Of a DNA stretch of 64,000 bases, positions 28,109-38,246 are shown piece by piece. Positions within the stretch are counted from its first letter, which is position 1, and every line of letters begins with the position of its first letter. The notes under the pieces were generated by a model. The model was not told where the DNA came from and searched no databases. It was given only the letters and a program-made list of their open reading frames with translations. This stretch comes from Ignavibacteriales bacterium (GTDB lineage Bacteria > Bacteroidota > Ignavibacteria > Ignavibacteriales > Ignavibacteriaceae), in assembly GCA_016700155.1 (NCBI GenBank), contig CP065001.1, positions 2,728,001 to 2,792,000 on the forward strand. The letters run 5' to 3'. Both the position numbers and the translations under genes were made by a program.

Positions 28109-28881
28109 TCAACTGATTCCATATTATGTGACGCACCCAGATAAACAGCATTATCAAATCTGAAATCCAGATACTCACTAACTGCAACAATATCCTGGTT
28201 GAGTGTACTCATAATAGCTTTAAGCGCCAGGATCTTTTTTGCTTCTTTGCCTCTTCCAAAAATTACAGGACTATTCAAACCACTAAAGGACAGTATAATA
28301 TCGCCGCCTTTTCTAAGATTTATCTCCGAAAGTTTTTTTACAAGGTTATGATCTGTCAACGCTGCTGCATCAATAATTTTAAATGCTTCAATTAATTCTT
28401 CAGTTCTTACAATTGCCTGTGGTTTTATTCCTTCATCATATTTCATATTATTTATAACCGGCAGATCAACCGCTCTTGTGTTTACAAGTATCGGAAGAAG
28501 TTCAAACCTGTTTGTAATAAGAAACGGATCACTCCCGCCAATCAATAATGCTTTGATAGATTTTTCCTGAACATACGCTTTGATTTTTTTTGTGCCCTCA
28601 AATAATACATCCGCATTCTGTATGTACGGATGTTTTTCAAGCCTGTCTTTTACAATTGCTGGAGTAATATTTTTAAGCCTGCTCAATTCATTCAGTTTTG
28701 CAAAAGCGAGATAATCATTTTCTGAAAGAAGATTACAACCGGTTAACTCAATCACTTCTGCTTTTCCCTCATACTCTTTTTTTGCCGGAGATACTATCAA
28801 AATTATTAATAGCAAAATTAATACAGAAAGGATAACTCTTCCTAATTTTGATGAATTTCTTTTTTCGTTTTTATCTGTCAT
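28105..28881 (-). CDS. ftsQ: Cell division protein FtsQ
   Basis: A 258-residue bitopic protein of the divisome. One transmembrane helix (about 15-31) is followed by a POTRA-like domain (VIELTGCNLLSENDYLAFAKL...) and a beta domain with DLPVINNMKYDEG, the typical FtsQ/DivIB layout. Sequence is weakly conserved as usual; position between murC and ftsA supports the call. It overlaps ftsA by 4 bases and murC by 1. Confidence 0.92.
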   Translation of the reverse strand: MTDKNEKRNSSKLGRVILSVLILLLIILIVSPAKKEYEGKAEVIELTGCNLLSENDYLAFAKLNELSRLKNITPAIVKDRLEKHPYIQNADVLFEGTKKIKAYVQEKSIKALLIGGSDPFLITNRFELLPILVNTRAVDLPVINNMKYDEGIKPQAIVRTEELIEAFKIIDAAALTDHNLVKKLSEINLRKGGDIILSFSGLNSPVIFGRGKEAKKILALKAIMSTLNQDIVAVSEYLDFRFDNAVYLGASHNMESVE

Positions 28882-30254
28882 TAATTTTCACTTAACATTT
28901 TTACAAACTGCATTCCGAATTTCCAGATATCTCCTGCACCCATTGTAACAAAAATATCACCGTCTTTTTTAATCTCATTTAGAACCTGCGGAACTGAGTT
29001 TTTGTCTTTTACATAGATAACGTTCTTATGTCCGAACCTCTTTGCAGCCTCTGAAATCAGCTCTCCGGTGACTCCTTCAATCGGCAGTTCCCTTGCCGGA
29101 TAAATATCTGTACAAATAAAAATATCTGAATTAAGAAATGATCTGCCGAACTCCTGGTAAAAATCTTTTGTCCTGCTGTAAAGATGCGGCTGAAATATTG
29201 CGACCAATCTTCTGTCCCAGCCTGATCTAATTCCAGCAAGCGTTGCACTTGTTTCAGTCGGGTGATGTGCGTAATCATCGATCACTAGAACTTCCTTGTT
29301 GTACTTAACTTCGAACCTTCTGTACACACCAGTGAATGATTCAAGAGCTTTTTTAATTACAGAAAAATCTATTCCTAGTTCTTTAGCGATGCATACAGCA
29401 ACCAATGCATTCTTTACATTGTGAACCCCGGGAATTTTAAGTGTGATCTTCCCGAGTTCTTTCCCAAGATATTTTACAGTGAATGAACTTGTAAATTCGT
29501 TGTGAACAATATCAACCGCTCTTATATCTGCCTGAGTAGTTAATCCATAAGTAAAAATTCTTTTGTTGATCTGCGGGATTATATCCTGCAGCGCCGGCTC
29601 ATCAAGACAAAGAACAACAAATCCATAGAACGGAACTTTATTTGCAAATTCAATGAAAGCAGATTTTATATCATCAAGATCTTTATATGTATCAAGATGC
29701 TCACTTTCAAGAGTAGTGATAGCCGCAATTGTCGGAGTAAGCTTTAAAAATGTTCTGTCGAATTCATCCGCCTCAACAACAATAAACTCGCCGTTGCCAA
29801 GTCTTGCGTTTGTTCCACCGAGTCCGCTTAACTTGCCGCCAACAATTATTGTAGGATCAATTCCGCTTTCAGTCAATGTTAATCCAACCATTGATGTGGT
29901 TGTTGTTTTTCCGTGCGTACCTGCAATGCCGATCCCGTATTTCATTCTCATTGTTTCAGCTAACATTTCTGAGCGTTTAATGATCGGGATCTTTTTTTCA
30001 ATTGCAGCTTTTACTTCCGGGTTATCGGTTGTTACTGCGGATGAGTACACAAGCACATCAACATCATGAAGATTTTCAGGTGAATGACCTTCAAATATTT
30101 CGATGCCAAGATCACTTAACCTGTCTGTTATTTCGGATAATGATTTATCGGAACCGGATATTCTGAATCCCTGGCTTAAAAGAATTTCTGCAATACCGCT
30201 CATTCCGATTCCGCCGATACCAACAAAGTGAACTTTTTTAATATTCTTAAACAT
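28881..30254 (-). CDS. murC: UDP-N-acetylmuramate--L-alanine ligase MurC
   Basis: A 457-residue cytoplasmic Mur ligase that adds L-Ala to UDP-MurNAc. The N-terminal HFVGIGGIGMSGIAEIL is specific to MurC; the ATP loop GTHGKTTTT is at 112-120, and VDDYAHHPTE is the C-terminal family motif. It lies between the PH-like membrane protein gene and ftsQ. Confidence 0.98.
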   Translation of the reverse strand: MFKNIKKVHFVGIGGIGMSGIAEILLSQGFRISGSDKSLSEITDRLSDLGIEIFEGHSPENLHDVDVLVYSSAVTTDNPEVKAAIEKKIPIIKRSEMLAETMRMKYGIGIAGTHGKTTTTSMVGLTLTESGIDPTIIVGGKLSGLGGTNARLGNGEFIVVEADEFDRTFLKLTPTIAAITTLESEHLDTYKDLDDIKSAFIEFANKVPFYGFVVLCLDEPALQDIIPQINKRIFTYGLTTQADIRAVDIVHNEFTSSFTVKYLGKELGKITLKIPGVHNVKNALVAVCIAKELGIDFSVIKKALESFTGVYRRFEVKYNKEVLVIDDYAHHPTETSATLAGIRSGWDRRLVAIFQPHLYSRTKDFYQEFGRSFLNSDIFICTDIYPARELPIEGVTGELISEAAKRFGHKNVIYVKDKNSVPQVLNEIKKDGDIFVTMGAGDIWKFGMQFVKMLSEN

Positions 30255-30258
30255 GATT

Positions 30259-30723
30259 TTAGCTTCGTTTTAAATTCTGCATTGTTTCGATCAACAGGTT
30301 TTCATTTTCATAATCATATGGTCTTAAGATAATCGGTCTGCGTCTGTTAATAAGTTTTATCCTTATTAATCTGAAAGCTCTGTTCCCGTTCTGTCTTTTC
30401 GCTGCCGAAATTTTAATATTTGATATATCCTTCAAATTAAATTTCCTTGTTCTGAACCTGTTGACAAAAGCTATACTATCCGTATTTATTTCCAGATGTT
30501 TATTCTTATATAAGTTATAAAGCAATGAGATTATTGAAATCAAAACTATAAACGCGAAGAAATAAATTATAGGATCTTTAAATACCAGTTTGAATGAATC
30601 TTCGACAAACTCACCTCTGATCACCATATAAATTATCGCAGCAACAAAATAGATTATTGTTGATTGATAGTAGATCGACATATTGTATCTGAAAATTTTA
30701 ATATTTGTATCAGCATCACTCAT
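30259..30723 (-). CDS. Membrane protein with a PH-like C-terminal domain, inserted in the dcw cluster
   Basis: Encodes about 154 residues. The ATG at 30723 follows the murG stop by one base (TAATATG), so I prefer it to the ATG at 30738 inside murG. Two transmembrane helices (about 20-40 and 53-76) are followed by a domain of about 70 residues (HLEINTDSIAFVNRFRTRKFNLKDISNIKIS...RPYDYENENLL) that resembles bacterial PH (bPH/YdbT-type) domains. It is not a standard dcw gene. Tight spacing on both sides means it is co-expressed with the peptidoglycan genes; a role in envelope synthesis or division is inferred only from that. Confidence 0.72.
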   Translation of the reverse strand: MSDADTNIKIFRYNMSIYYQSTIIYFVAAIIYMVIRGEFVEDSFKLVFKDPIIYFFAFIVLISIISLLYNLYKNKHLEINTDSIAFVNRFRTRKFNLKDISNIKISAAKRQNGNRAFRLIRIKLINRRRPIILRPYDYENENLLIETMQNLKRS

Positions 30724-30724
30724 A

Positions 30725-31825
30725 TTATGCTTCTGCAAGTTTTATTGCGTTGTCCGCTATTATATCCGCGGCTTCAGGCTTTGCAAGCAGCAGCGAATTA
30801 TTTTTCAGTTCATCAAGTTTGTGATTATCGTTAATCAGCTTTGACACTACTAACAAAATCTTTTCATGTATTTCAGCATCTTTAATCAGCAATGCCGCAT
30901 TTCTAAATTCCAAAGACTTTGCATTATAGTACTGATGGTTCTCAGCAACATTTGGAGAAGGCACAAGTACCGATGGAAGTCCGAGTACAGTCAGCTCTGA
31001 GATTGTTGTTGCGCCGGCACGGGCAAGTACAAGATCACACGCAGAGTAAGCAAGATCCATTCTTTCTATAAACGCACTTATGAAATTCATTGATGTTGCA
31101 AGATTTTTATTCTGTTCAAAATAATTTTTACCTGTTTGCCAGATAACCTGAATCCCCTCTTTCTCAAAATCGGTAAGTGAAGCCGCGATCGCTGAATTTA
31201 TCGATGCCGCTCCCAGGCTTCCTCCAAGTACAAGTAAGGTTTTTTTAGTATCTATTAAACCAAAGTATTTAAGCGCGTCAGTCCTGTTACTTAAAACCAG
31301 TGAATGCCTGACAGGATTACCGGTTGATCTTAACTTTTCTTTATTCTTAAAATATTTTTTTGAATCATCAAAAGTGATATGTATATCATTAGCATATCTT
31401 TCAAGGATTCTTGTTGTTACTCCCGGGTAACTATTCTGCTCAAGCAATATTACTTTTGATCCGGTAACTTTAGCGCCAAACACGGCTGGTCCGGCAACGT
31501 AACCGCCTGAACCTATTACAACTTTTGGCTTGAATTTCAGGCTGATCAGTATTGATTGAAATACTGATACTACAACCTTTAACGGGAACAATAAATTTTC
31601 AATTGTCATTTTTCTTGAAAATCCTTTTATCCAGATTGATTTAAATTTATAACCGAGTTCCGGTATCACTTTTCCTTCTATCCTGGTTTTTGTTCCGACG
31701 AATAAAATTTCCGCTTCGGGTTTTTTTAATTTAATTTTTTCTGCAACTGCAACTGCGGGAAACAAGTGTCCGCCTGTTCCGCCGCCTGCTAATAAAAATC
31801 TATATGGGTTGCTCAACCGCGCCAA
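30725..31825 (-). CDS. murG: Lipid II synthase MurG (UDP-GlcNAc:lipid I GlcNAc transferase)
   Basis: A 366-residue peripheral membrane GT-B glycosyltransferase. The N-terminal AGGGTGGHLFPAVAVAEKI is the glycine-rich MurG loop; VIGSGGYVAGP, LLEQNSYPG and LGGSLGAASIN follow, and the donor site ARAGATTISELTVLGLPSVLVP is complete. It overlaps the end of ftsW by 26 bases. Confidence 0.98.
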   Translation of the reverse strand: MARLSNPYRFLLAGGGTGGHLFPAVAVAEKIKLKKPEAEILFVGTKTRIEGKVIPELGYKFKSIWIKGFSRKMTIENLLFPLKVVVSVFQSILISLKFKPKVVIGSGGYVAGPAVFGAKVTGSKVILLEQNSYPGVTTRILERYANDIHITFDDSKKYFKNKEKLRSTGNPVRHSLVLSNRTDALKYFGLIDTKKTLLVLGGSLGAASINSAIAASLTDFEKEGIQVIWQTGKNYFEQNKNLATSMNFISAFIERMDLAYSACDLVLARAGATTISELTVLGLPSVLVPSPNVAENHQYYNAKSLEFRNAALLIKDAEIHEKILLVVSKLINDNHKLDELKNNSLLLAKPEAADIIADNAIKLAEA

Positions 31826-32933
31826 CTGCTAATCCGTCTGTTTTGTTCTGTTCAATTGAATTTGCAATCGCAATATTCAGTAAAATGCCGACACCTATAC
31901 ATTGAAAAATTAATGATGTGCCGCCATAACTAATAAATGGTAAAGGCAACCCTGTAGTTGGAACCAATCCTGTTGCTACAGCTATGTTTATAAACGCATT
32001 CAGAATAATTGAAAAAGTTATACCGAATGCCAGCAACTGTCCAAACCTGTCTTTAGCTTTTTTTGCGATGAGAATTCCGGCAACAAAAAGAACAAGATAA
32101 CTAAGAATAATTACCACAGCTCCGATAAATCCCATTTCCTCTCCAAGAATCGCAAAAATAAAATCACCATAAGCTTCCGGAAGGAACAGGTTGCTTTGTT
32201 TACTGTGTCCCATACCTATTCCGAAAAGTCCACCGCTTCCTAATCCGAGTAAAGCCTGCTTTACCTGGATATTAATATCACCGCCGTTATGCAAACTATT
32301 TATATAAGTAAAAATTCTTTTTTGTGAATGCGGGAAGAGTAACGCGGCTGTTAATCCTGTTCCGATTGCTCCTAATGCTGAAAAGATAATATGTTTTAAT
32401 CTTGCACCGCCGACGAACAATACAGTCAATCCAGTCAACATCAGGATAACTGCATTACTAATGTTGGGCTGAATCAGCACTAAACCGGAAATGATAATTA
32501 TCCAGAAGAATAAATGAATAAATGATTCCTTATAACTTGCGACCAGTTCTTTACGTGTTTCAATTAAAACAGCAAGATGAATTATCAATACTAATTTAGC
32601 CATATCCGCAGGCTGGAATGTTATGAAGCCAAGATTTATCCATCTGCCGGCACCCTTGATTGTAGGGGCTACAAACAGGGTCATCAAAAGTAAAACTGTC
32701 ATACCAATTATTGCAGGTTTACTTACGCTTTTGTAAATCTCATAAGGTATGAATGCGAAAAGCACCATAAATCCAAAACCAAGTAAAACTTTGCCGAGAT
32801 GTGAATTAAATAAATGATATAGACTTTCAAATTTGAAAATACTATATGAACTGCTTGCACTCATCACAATTGCCAGACCAAGCAGCATCAATAATACAAC
32901 ATCAAAGAAAACTGTGAGTGCCAATTTTTTCAT
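31800..32933 (-). CDS. ftsW: Division SEDS glycosyltransferase FtsW
   Basis: A 377-residue polytopic SEDS-family protein that polymerises lipid II at the septum with its partner FtsI. About ten membrane helices. Signature segments include KGAGRWINLGFITFQPADMAKL, QPNISNAVILMLTG and the C-terminal TGLPLPFISYGGTSLI. It follows murD with no gap and overlaps murG. FtsW rather than RodA is chosen from dcw position. Confidence 0.96.
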   Translation of the reverse strand: MKKLALTVFFDVVLLMLLGLAIVMSASSSYSIFKFESLYHLFNSHLGKVLLGFGFMVLFAFIPYEIYKSVSKPAIIGMTVLLLMTLFVAPTIKGAGRWINLGFITFQPADMAKLVLIIHLAVLIETRKELVASYKESFIHLFFWIIIISGLVLIQPNISNAVILMLTGLTVLFVGGARLKHIIFSALGAIGTGLTAALLFPHSQKRIFTYINSLHNGGDINIQVKQALLGLGSGGLFGIGMGHSKQSNLFLPEAYGDFIFAILGEEMGFIGAVVIILSYLVLFVAGILIAKKAKDRFGQLLAFGITFSIILNAFINIAVATGLVPTTGLPLPFISYGGTSLIFQCIGVGILLNIAIANSIEQNKTDGLAVGAVEQPI

Positions 32934-34280
32934 TTATAATTCATTCACTGCTTTTTTAAAAACTTGTCCACGGTGCTCATAGTTATCAAACATATCGAAG
33001 CTTGCGCAGGCTGGCGAAAGTAGTACAATCTCATTTTCCCTTGCTTCATTAACAGCGCTGACTACTATTTCTTCCATGGATTTTTTTATTTCTACTTTAA
33101 CAAGACTATGAAAAAAGTTAAATACTTTTTCAGCAGAAGAACCGATTGCGTATATCTTCTGAACTTTTTCGACTACAAGATCTTTTATCTGGTTATAGTC
33201 ATTCCCTTTATCCTGTCCACCGAGTATAAGAAAAATCGGGGCGTTAAAACTTCTTAGTGCATACCATACTGAATCCACATTGGTTGCTTTGGAATCATTA
33301 ATAAACTTGACACCATCAATTTCCCTTACCAGTTCAAGCCGGTGTTCAACGCCTTTGAAAGTTTTCAGTCCCTCTAGGATTTTCTCATTCTCAAAACCAA
33401 ATACTTTTGCCGCACAGATTACTGCCATTGCATTAGCAACATTATGCTCGCCACGAATAAATATATCATCAGTCGTACAGGAAAAATCAGTATTTCCGTT
33501 TCTGTTGTAAACGACTGTTTCACCTGTCAATCCGCAGCCATCCTTTATTTCATCTTTCAATGAAAAATACAGGTCACGGCTTTTATGTTGACCTACAGCA
33601 TCCATAAGACTTTCACTGTCTCTGTTCAATATCAGGAAATCGTTTTCATCCTGGTTTTTATAAATATTCAGTTTTGAAGCGATATAGTTTTCAAATTTAT
33701 TTTCATACCTGTTAAGATGATCAGGTGTTATGTTGAGTATCATAGCGACAGCAGGTTTGAATTTATCTATCAGGTCTAATTGAAAGCTTGAAACTTCAAG
33801 CGATACAAATTCATTTTCTTTAACATCCGGTGCTATTTCTGAAAAAGCCAGTCCTATATTCCCCGCTGTATAAGTTTTGGCTCCGCATACATTAAACAAA
33901 TGTGAACACAAACTTGTTGTGGTTGTTTTTCCGTTTGTTCCGGTTATAGCAATAATTTTTCCTTTGCAATACCACGAAGCAAATTCAAGTTCACTGACTA
34001 CTTTTATTTTTTTTGAGATAGCATTCTTTAATACCGGCGCATCTGATGGAACACCGGGACTAACAACCATCAAGTCACATTCATAAACTTTTTCAGAGTG
34101 CTGTCCGATCTCAAATGAAATATTTTCTTTCTTCAACTGCTCAACGGATTTTCTTACTTTGTCATTATCGGATGAATCACTCACGAACGGGACAGCATCA
34201 AATCTCTTTGCGAGTTTAGCCGCACCAACACCGCTTCTGAATGCGCCGACAATTGATATTTTCTTTCCGTTTATTTTCAT
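32934..34280 (-). CDS. murD: UDP-N-acetylmuramoylalanine--D-glutamate ligase MurD
   Basis: A 448-residue Mur ligase adding D-Glu to UDP-MurNAc-L-Ala. The N-terminal nucleotide fold (KISIVGAFRSGVGAAKLA) precedes the ATP loop IAITGTNGKTTTTSLCSH, the central NITPDHLNRYENKFENYIASK and FINDSKATNVDSVWYALRSF, which is diagnostic of MurD. Its ATG overlaps the mraY stop by one base. Confidence 0.97.
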   Translation of the reverse strand: MKINGKKISIVGAFRSGVGAAKLAKRFDAVPFVSDSSDNDKVRKSVEQLKKENISFEIGQHSEKVYECDLMVVSPGVPSDAPVLKNAISKKIKVVSELEFASWYCKGKIIAITGTNGKTTTTSLCSHLFNVCGAKTYTAGNIGLAFSEIAPDVKENEFVSLEVSSFQLDLIDKFKPAVAMILNITPDHLNRYENKFENYIASKLNIYKNQDENDFLILNRDSESLMDAVGQHKSRDLYFSLKDEIKDGCGLTGETVVYNRNGNTDFSCTTDDIFIRGEHNVANAMAVICAAKVFGFENEKILEGLKTFKGVEHRLELVREIDGVKFINDSKATNVDSVWYALRSFNAPIFLILGGQDKGNDYNQIKDLVVEKVQKIYAIGSSAEKVFNFFHSLVKVEIKKSMEEIVVSAVNEARENEIVLLSPACASFDMFDNYEHRGQVFKKAVNEL

Positions 34281-35389
34281 TAACGAATCTTAAATGAAGT
34301 TAAGCTAACAATAGCAAGAATTATTGCTATGATATAAAACCTTACTACTATTTTCGGCTCGGGCCATCCAAGCATTTCAAAATGATGATGGATAGGTGCC
34401 ATCTTAAACACTCTTCTTCCCTCTCCGTATTTTTTCTTTGTGTACTTGAAATACAATCTTTGAACTATAACTGAAATTGTTTCCATAAAGAACACACCGC
34501 CTAAAATCGGTATCAGCAATTCCTTTTTTACAAGTACAGCGAGTATTCCAAACGCACCGCCAAGTGCAAGTGAACCGGTATCACCCATAAAAACCTGAGC
34601 CGGATAAGAGTTGAACCAAAGGAATCCAAGTGAAGCTCCTATCATCGCTGCAATAAAAACAGTAAGCTCACCGGAGCCGGGCAGAAAAATTATGTTCAGG
34701 TAATTTGAATAAATCGCGTTACCGCTTACATACGCGATAACCGCAAGCGCAAGCATAACTATAGTAGTTATTCCGATTGCCAATCCATCCAATCCATCAG
34801 TCAGGTTAACAGCATTGGAAGTTGCGGTTATTATGAATACAACAACCGGTATATACAAGTATGAAAAATCAAAATTCACATCTTTAAGGAACGGAACAGT
34901 TGTAACGGAATTAATTCCTTCAAACTGCGGCGAGAAGTAAATGACGGAACCCACTATAAGCCCGATTACAATCTGACCTAATAGTTTATATCTTGCTATC
35001 AATCCGTTGGGGAATTTTTTTACAACTTTTAAATAATCATCAAGAAAACCTACGAGACTTAACCAGAGTGTTCCGGTGAGTATTAATATTATATAAGTAC
35101 TGTTTATATCAGCCCAAAGCAGAACCGGGATTGCAACAGAAAGTACAACGATTATTCCACCCATAGTTGGTGTTCCGGCTTTTGACCAATGAAATTTTGG
35201 TCCGTCAGCTTTTTTTGCTTCACCTATCTGATACTTTTGTAACACGCGGATTATTCTCGGTCCTAAATAGAGTGATAGAAATAATCCGGTTATCGCTGCC
35301 AGTGCGGATCTGAAAGTGAGGAACCGGAAAATATCAAACCCCGGAGGACTGAAAGTTTTGTTTATATATTCAAATAGATAGTAAAGCAT
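34280..35389 (-). CDS. mraY: Phospho-MurNAc-pentapeptide transferase MraY
   Basis: A 369-residue polytopic enzyme that makes lipid I by transferring phospho-MurNAc-pentapeptide to undecaprenyl phosphate. Family landmarks are GTPTMGGIIV, the Asp pair in LVGFLDDYLKV, NAVNLTDGLDGLA (metal aspartate) and MAPIHHHFEMLGWPE. About ten membrane helices. One-base overlaps link it to murF and murD. Confidence 0.98.
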   Translation of the reverse strand: MLYYLFEYINKTFSPPGFDIFRFLTFRSALAAITGLFLSLYLGPRIIRVLQKYQIGEAKKADGPKFHWSKAGTPTMGGIIVVLSVAIPVLLWADINSTYIILILTGTLWLSLVGFLDDYLKVVKKFPNGLIARYKLLGQIVIGLIVGSVIYFSPQFEGINSVTTVPFLKDVNFDFSYLYIPVVVFIITATSNAVNLTDGLDGLAIGITTIVMLALAVIAYVSGNAIYSNYLNIIFLPGSGELTVFIAAMIGASLGFLWFNSYPAQVFMGDTGSLALGGAFGILAVLVKKELLIPILGGVFFMETISVIVQRLYFKYTKKKYGEGRRVFKMAPIHHHFEMLGWPEPKIVVRFYIIAIILAIVSLTSFKIR

Positions 35390-36780
35390 TATCTGGTGAA
35401 TCTTTCCTCAATAACTTTTACGAATTCTTCCATCTTCATACCGCGCGATCCCTTGAACAGGATGACTGTTTCATGAAGATCCAGTCCACTAAGAAACATT
35501 GCTAGTTTATTTCTGTTCGGAAAATGTCTTTCAGTTAACTGCTTACCTTTCAGTTGTGAATGAACATTCTTCATCAAAGTACCGGTTGTATAGACAGCAT
35601 CTATATTATTAGAGATAAGAGTATCAGCAAGCTTTGTATGAAGCTTAACACCATCTTTGCCGAGTTCAAACATATCTCCGAGTACCGCAATTTTTGTCTT
35701 CTGTTTATCCATCAATGAAAGAAGTTCAATTGAATGATTCATCGATTCAGGGTTTGCATTATATGTATCGTCGATTAAAACAGTACTATTATATTTTTTA
35801 ATCGCTAATCTCTTATCAACGTTTTTAAATTTCTTCAGTGCGATTGAAATTTGTTTTGGTGTTATACCAAGCTCAAGCGCTATAGCCGCGGCAGAAAGAA
35901 AATTTTTGGCTCCCTGTTTTCCGGCTAAAGGCAGTTCATATATGAACGACTTATTTCCGAAAACTAATTCTGTTATTGGACATCCGGTGCTGTTATATCC
36001 CAAAATATTTCCTTTTATATCAGGGTTATTCTCGAATCCAAAAGTTCTTTTTGATTTATAACTTCTGCCTTCCTTTTTTAAAAGCGGATCATCGGTATTA
36101 ATAAAGATTTTACCGCCTTTGTTATTTGTGATTTTCAACAGCGCAGCTTTTTCTTTAAGAACACCTTCTTTGTTTCTGAAAAATTCGATATGTGAGTGAC
36201 CAATATTTGTTATCATACCATAATCAGGTTGTGCAATTGCTGCTGTATATTCAATCTCGCCGAAGTGATTTGTTCCGTGTTCGAGTATCACCACTTCATG
36301 ATTATGATTCGCTTTTAATAAAGTCAGCGGTACACCGATATGATTATTATTGTTGGCTTCTGTCTTTACGGTTCTGTACTTCTGACTTAACATTGCTTCA
36401 AGCAGTTCTTTAGTTGTGGTTTTACCGGCACTTCCGGTAAGTGAAACGATCCTGGCTTTAAGTTTCGAACGCCAGATTCTGGCTACATCGCCAAGTGCAA
36501 TTGTTGTATCCTGAACTGAAATCATCGGCAGTTCAAGATTCATAAAGTCTTTTGCTCTGTTTTCTGTTATCATAACTGCTGATGCACCTTTTTTAATTGC
36601 TTCGTTAATAAAATTATGTCCATCAAATTTATTTCCCTTTATTGCAATAAAGAGACTCTTCTTATTAATCTTTCTTGTATCGATTGATACAGCCTCAACC
36701 GGGTCATAATCATCCGGGTTGTATATCCTTGCTGTCGGCAAATCGAACATATCCTTAAGTGAAAGAACAATTTTTTTCAT
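35389..36780 (-). CDS. murF: UDP-MurNAc-tripeptide--D-alanyl-D-alanine ligase MurF
   Basis: A 463-residue Mur ligase that adds D-Ala-D-Ala to the UDP-MurNAc tripeptide. Motifs: SIDTRKINKKSLFIAIKG in the N-domain, ATP loop SLTGSAGKTTTKELL, EHGTNHFGEIEYTAAIAQPD, and LIDDTYNANPESMNHSIELL, which is diagnostic of MurF. The loop has GSAGKTT rather than GTNGKTT, a common MurF variant. It overlaps murE by 4 bases. No ddl gene is in the cluster. Confidence 0.97.
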   Translation of the reverse strand: MKKIVLSLKDMFDLPTARIYNPDDYDPVEAVSIDTRKINKKSLFIAIKGNKFDGHNFINEAIKKGASAVMITENRAKDFMNLELPMISVQDTTIALGDVARIWRSKLKARIVSLTGSAGKTTTKELLEAMLSQKYRTVKTEANNNNHIGVPLTLLKANHNHEVVILEHGTNHFGEIEYTAAIAQPDYGMITNIGHSHIEFFRNKEGVLKEKAALLKITNNKGGKIFINTDDPLLKKEGRSYKSKRTFGFENNPDIKGNILGYNSTGCPITELVFGNKSFIYELPLAGKQGAKNFLSAAAIALELGITPKQISIALKKFKNVDKRLAIKKYNSTVLIDDTYNANPESMNHSIELLSLMDKQKTKIAVLGDMFELGKDGVKLHTKLADTLISNNIDAVYTTGTLMKNVHSQLKGKQLTERHFPNRNKLAMFLSGLDLHETVILFKGSRGMKMEEFVKVIEERFTR

Positions 36781-38246
36781 ATCCCCAGGTACTTTTGAGC
36801 GATTTCTTTATCAGAGAAATGTGAACGCTTTCCTTTTATTTCCTGGTAAGTTTCGTGTCCTTTACCTGCAATCAAAATAACTGCATTATCTTCAGAAGAT
36901 TCGATTGCAGATTTTATTGCCTCTTCCCTGTTTTCAATTACTCTAAAATTATTTTTTGAAATTCCCTTTTTTATCTCATCGATTATTGCAAGTGGTTCTT
37001 CATCACGAGGATTATCCGATGTAATAAAAATTTTATCACTCAACTCCGAAGCAACTTTACCCATCAAAGGTCTTTTGCTTTTATCCCTGTTACCACCGCA
37101 TCCGAAGACTGTATAAACAGGTTGATCACTCCCGACAATTTTTCTAACTGCCTGAAGAGCTTTTCTTAAACTATCTTCAGTATGTGAGTAGTCAATTATA
37201 ACTGTCTTTAAATTTTTACTTACTACTTGGAATCTGCCAGGTACTTGTGGAGTCGTTTTAATGCCTTCAACTGCCTGCTCAGGAGTTATACCTGAAACAA
37301 TAGTTGATGCAAAAGCGGCTGTCGCGTTATATGCGTTAAACTCTCCTACCAGACCGGTATGGAGCGTGTAAACATCGCCTGAATATTTAAGATTAAATGT
37401 TGTTCCCTTCAGATCATATTTTATATCTGATATTTTGAAATCAGAATTTTCGGCACAGCCGTATGAAAATAGTTTTGCGCGGGTATCCGCTATTATCGCC
37501 TTGGAATTCCGATCATCAATATTATAAACACAATTAGATGATACTGACAGGGTATCAAATAAAATCTTTTTTGCAGTAAGATAGTTTTCAAACGTATTAT
37601 GAAAATCCAGGTGATCAGAAGTAATGTTACTGAAAACTGCAGTTGAAAATTCCAACTTATGGACTCTCTTCAACTCTAATGAATGAGATGATACTTCCAT
37701 CACAGCCGCTGAGCAGCCTTCATTTATCATATCATAAAACAATCGGTTAAGATCATTTGATTCCGGAGTTGTGAGTGAAGACGGTATAACTGTATCACCT
37801 ATAATAGTTGAAATTGTTCCGATCAATCCTGTTTTGTTTCCGGCTTTCTCTAAAATATTTTTTATAAAGTATGATGTAGTTGTTTTTCCGTTTGTACCGG
37901 TTATTCCTATCAGGTTCAATCTTGAAGATGGTTTTCTGTAGAATGAATCTGATAATTCGGCTAATGCTATTCTGCTGTCTCTTACAAGTATCTTCGCTGC
38001 GTTTGTGTGATTGTAGATTTCATCCGGAATCACATCGTTAACTTCTGTAACAACTGCCAATGCGCCTTTATTAAGGGCATCAAGAATGAATTTGTGTCCG
38101 TCACTTTTATATCCTTTTATGGCAACGAAAACAGAATTCTTAATTACTTTCCTGGAATCGTAAACGATATCGGCAACATCTTTCCGTTGAACTTCGCCAA
38201 CTACCTGTATAGCACTTACATCATCAAGCAAACGTGTTAATTCCAT
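36777..38246 (-). CDS. murE: UDP-MurNAc-L-Ala-D-Glu--diaminopimelate ligase MurE
   Basis: A 489-residue Mur ligase. ATP loop GTNGKTTTS at 117-125; DNPRDEEP at 411-418 carries the DNPR motif that selects meso-diaminopimelate over lysine, so the cell wall should be of the DAP type. HTEDSLRKAL and GKGHETYQ are further family motifs. It follows the FtsI gene directly. Confidence 0.97.
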   Translation of the reverse strand: MELTRLLDDVSAIQVVGEVQRKDVADIVYDSRKVIKNSVFVAIKGYKSDGHKFILDALNKGALAVVTEVNDVIPDEIYNHTNAAKILVRDSRIALAELSDSFYRKPSSRLNLIGITGTNGKTTTSYFIKNILEKAGNKTGLIGTISTIIGDTVIPSSLTTPESNDLNRLFYDMINEGCSAAVMEVSSHSLELKRVHKLEFSTAVFSNITSDHLDFHNTFENYLTAKKILFDTLSVSSNCVYNIDDRNSKAIIADTRAKLFSYGCAENSDFKISDIKYDLKGTTFNLKYSGDVYTLHTGLVGEFNAYNATAAFASTIVSGITPEQAVEGIKTTPQVPGRFQVVSKNLKTVIIDYSHTEDSLRKALQAVRKIVGSDQPVYTVFGCGGNRDKSKRPLMGKVASELSDKIFITSDNPRDEEPLAIIDEIKKGISKNNFRVIENREEAIKSAIESSEDNAVILIAGKGHETYQEIKGKRSHFSDKEIAQKYLGI

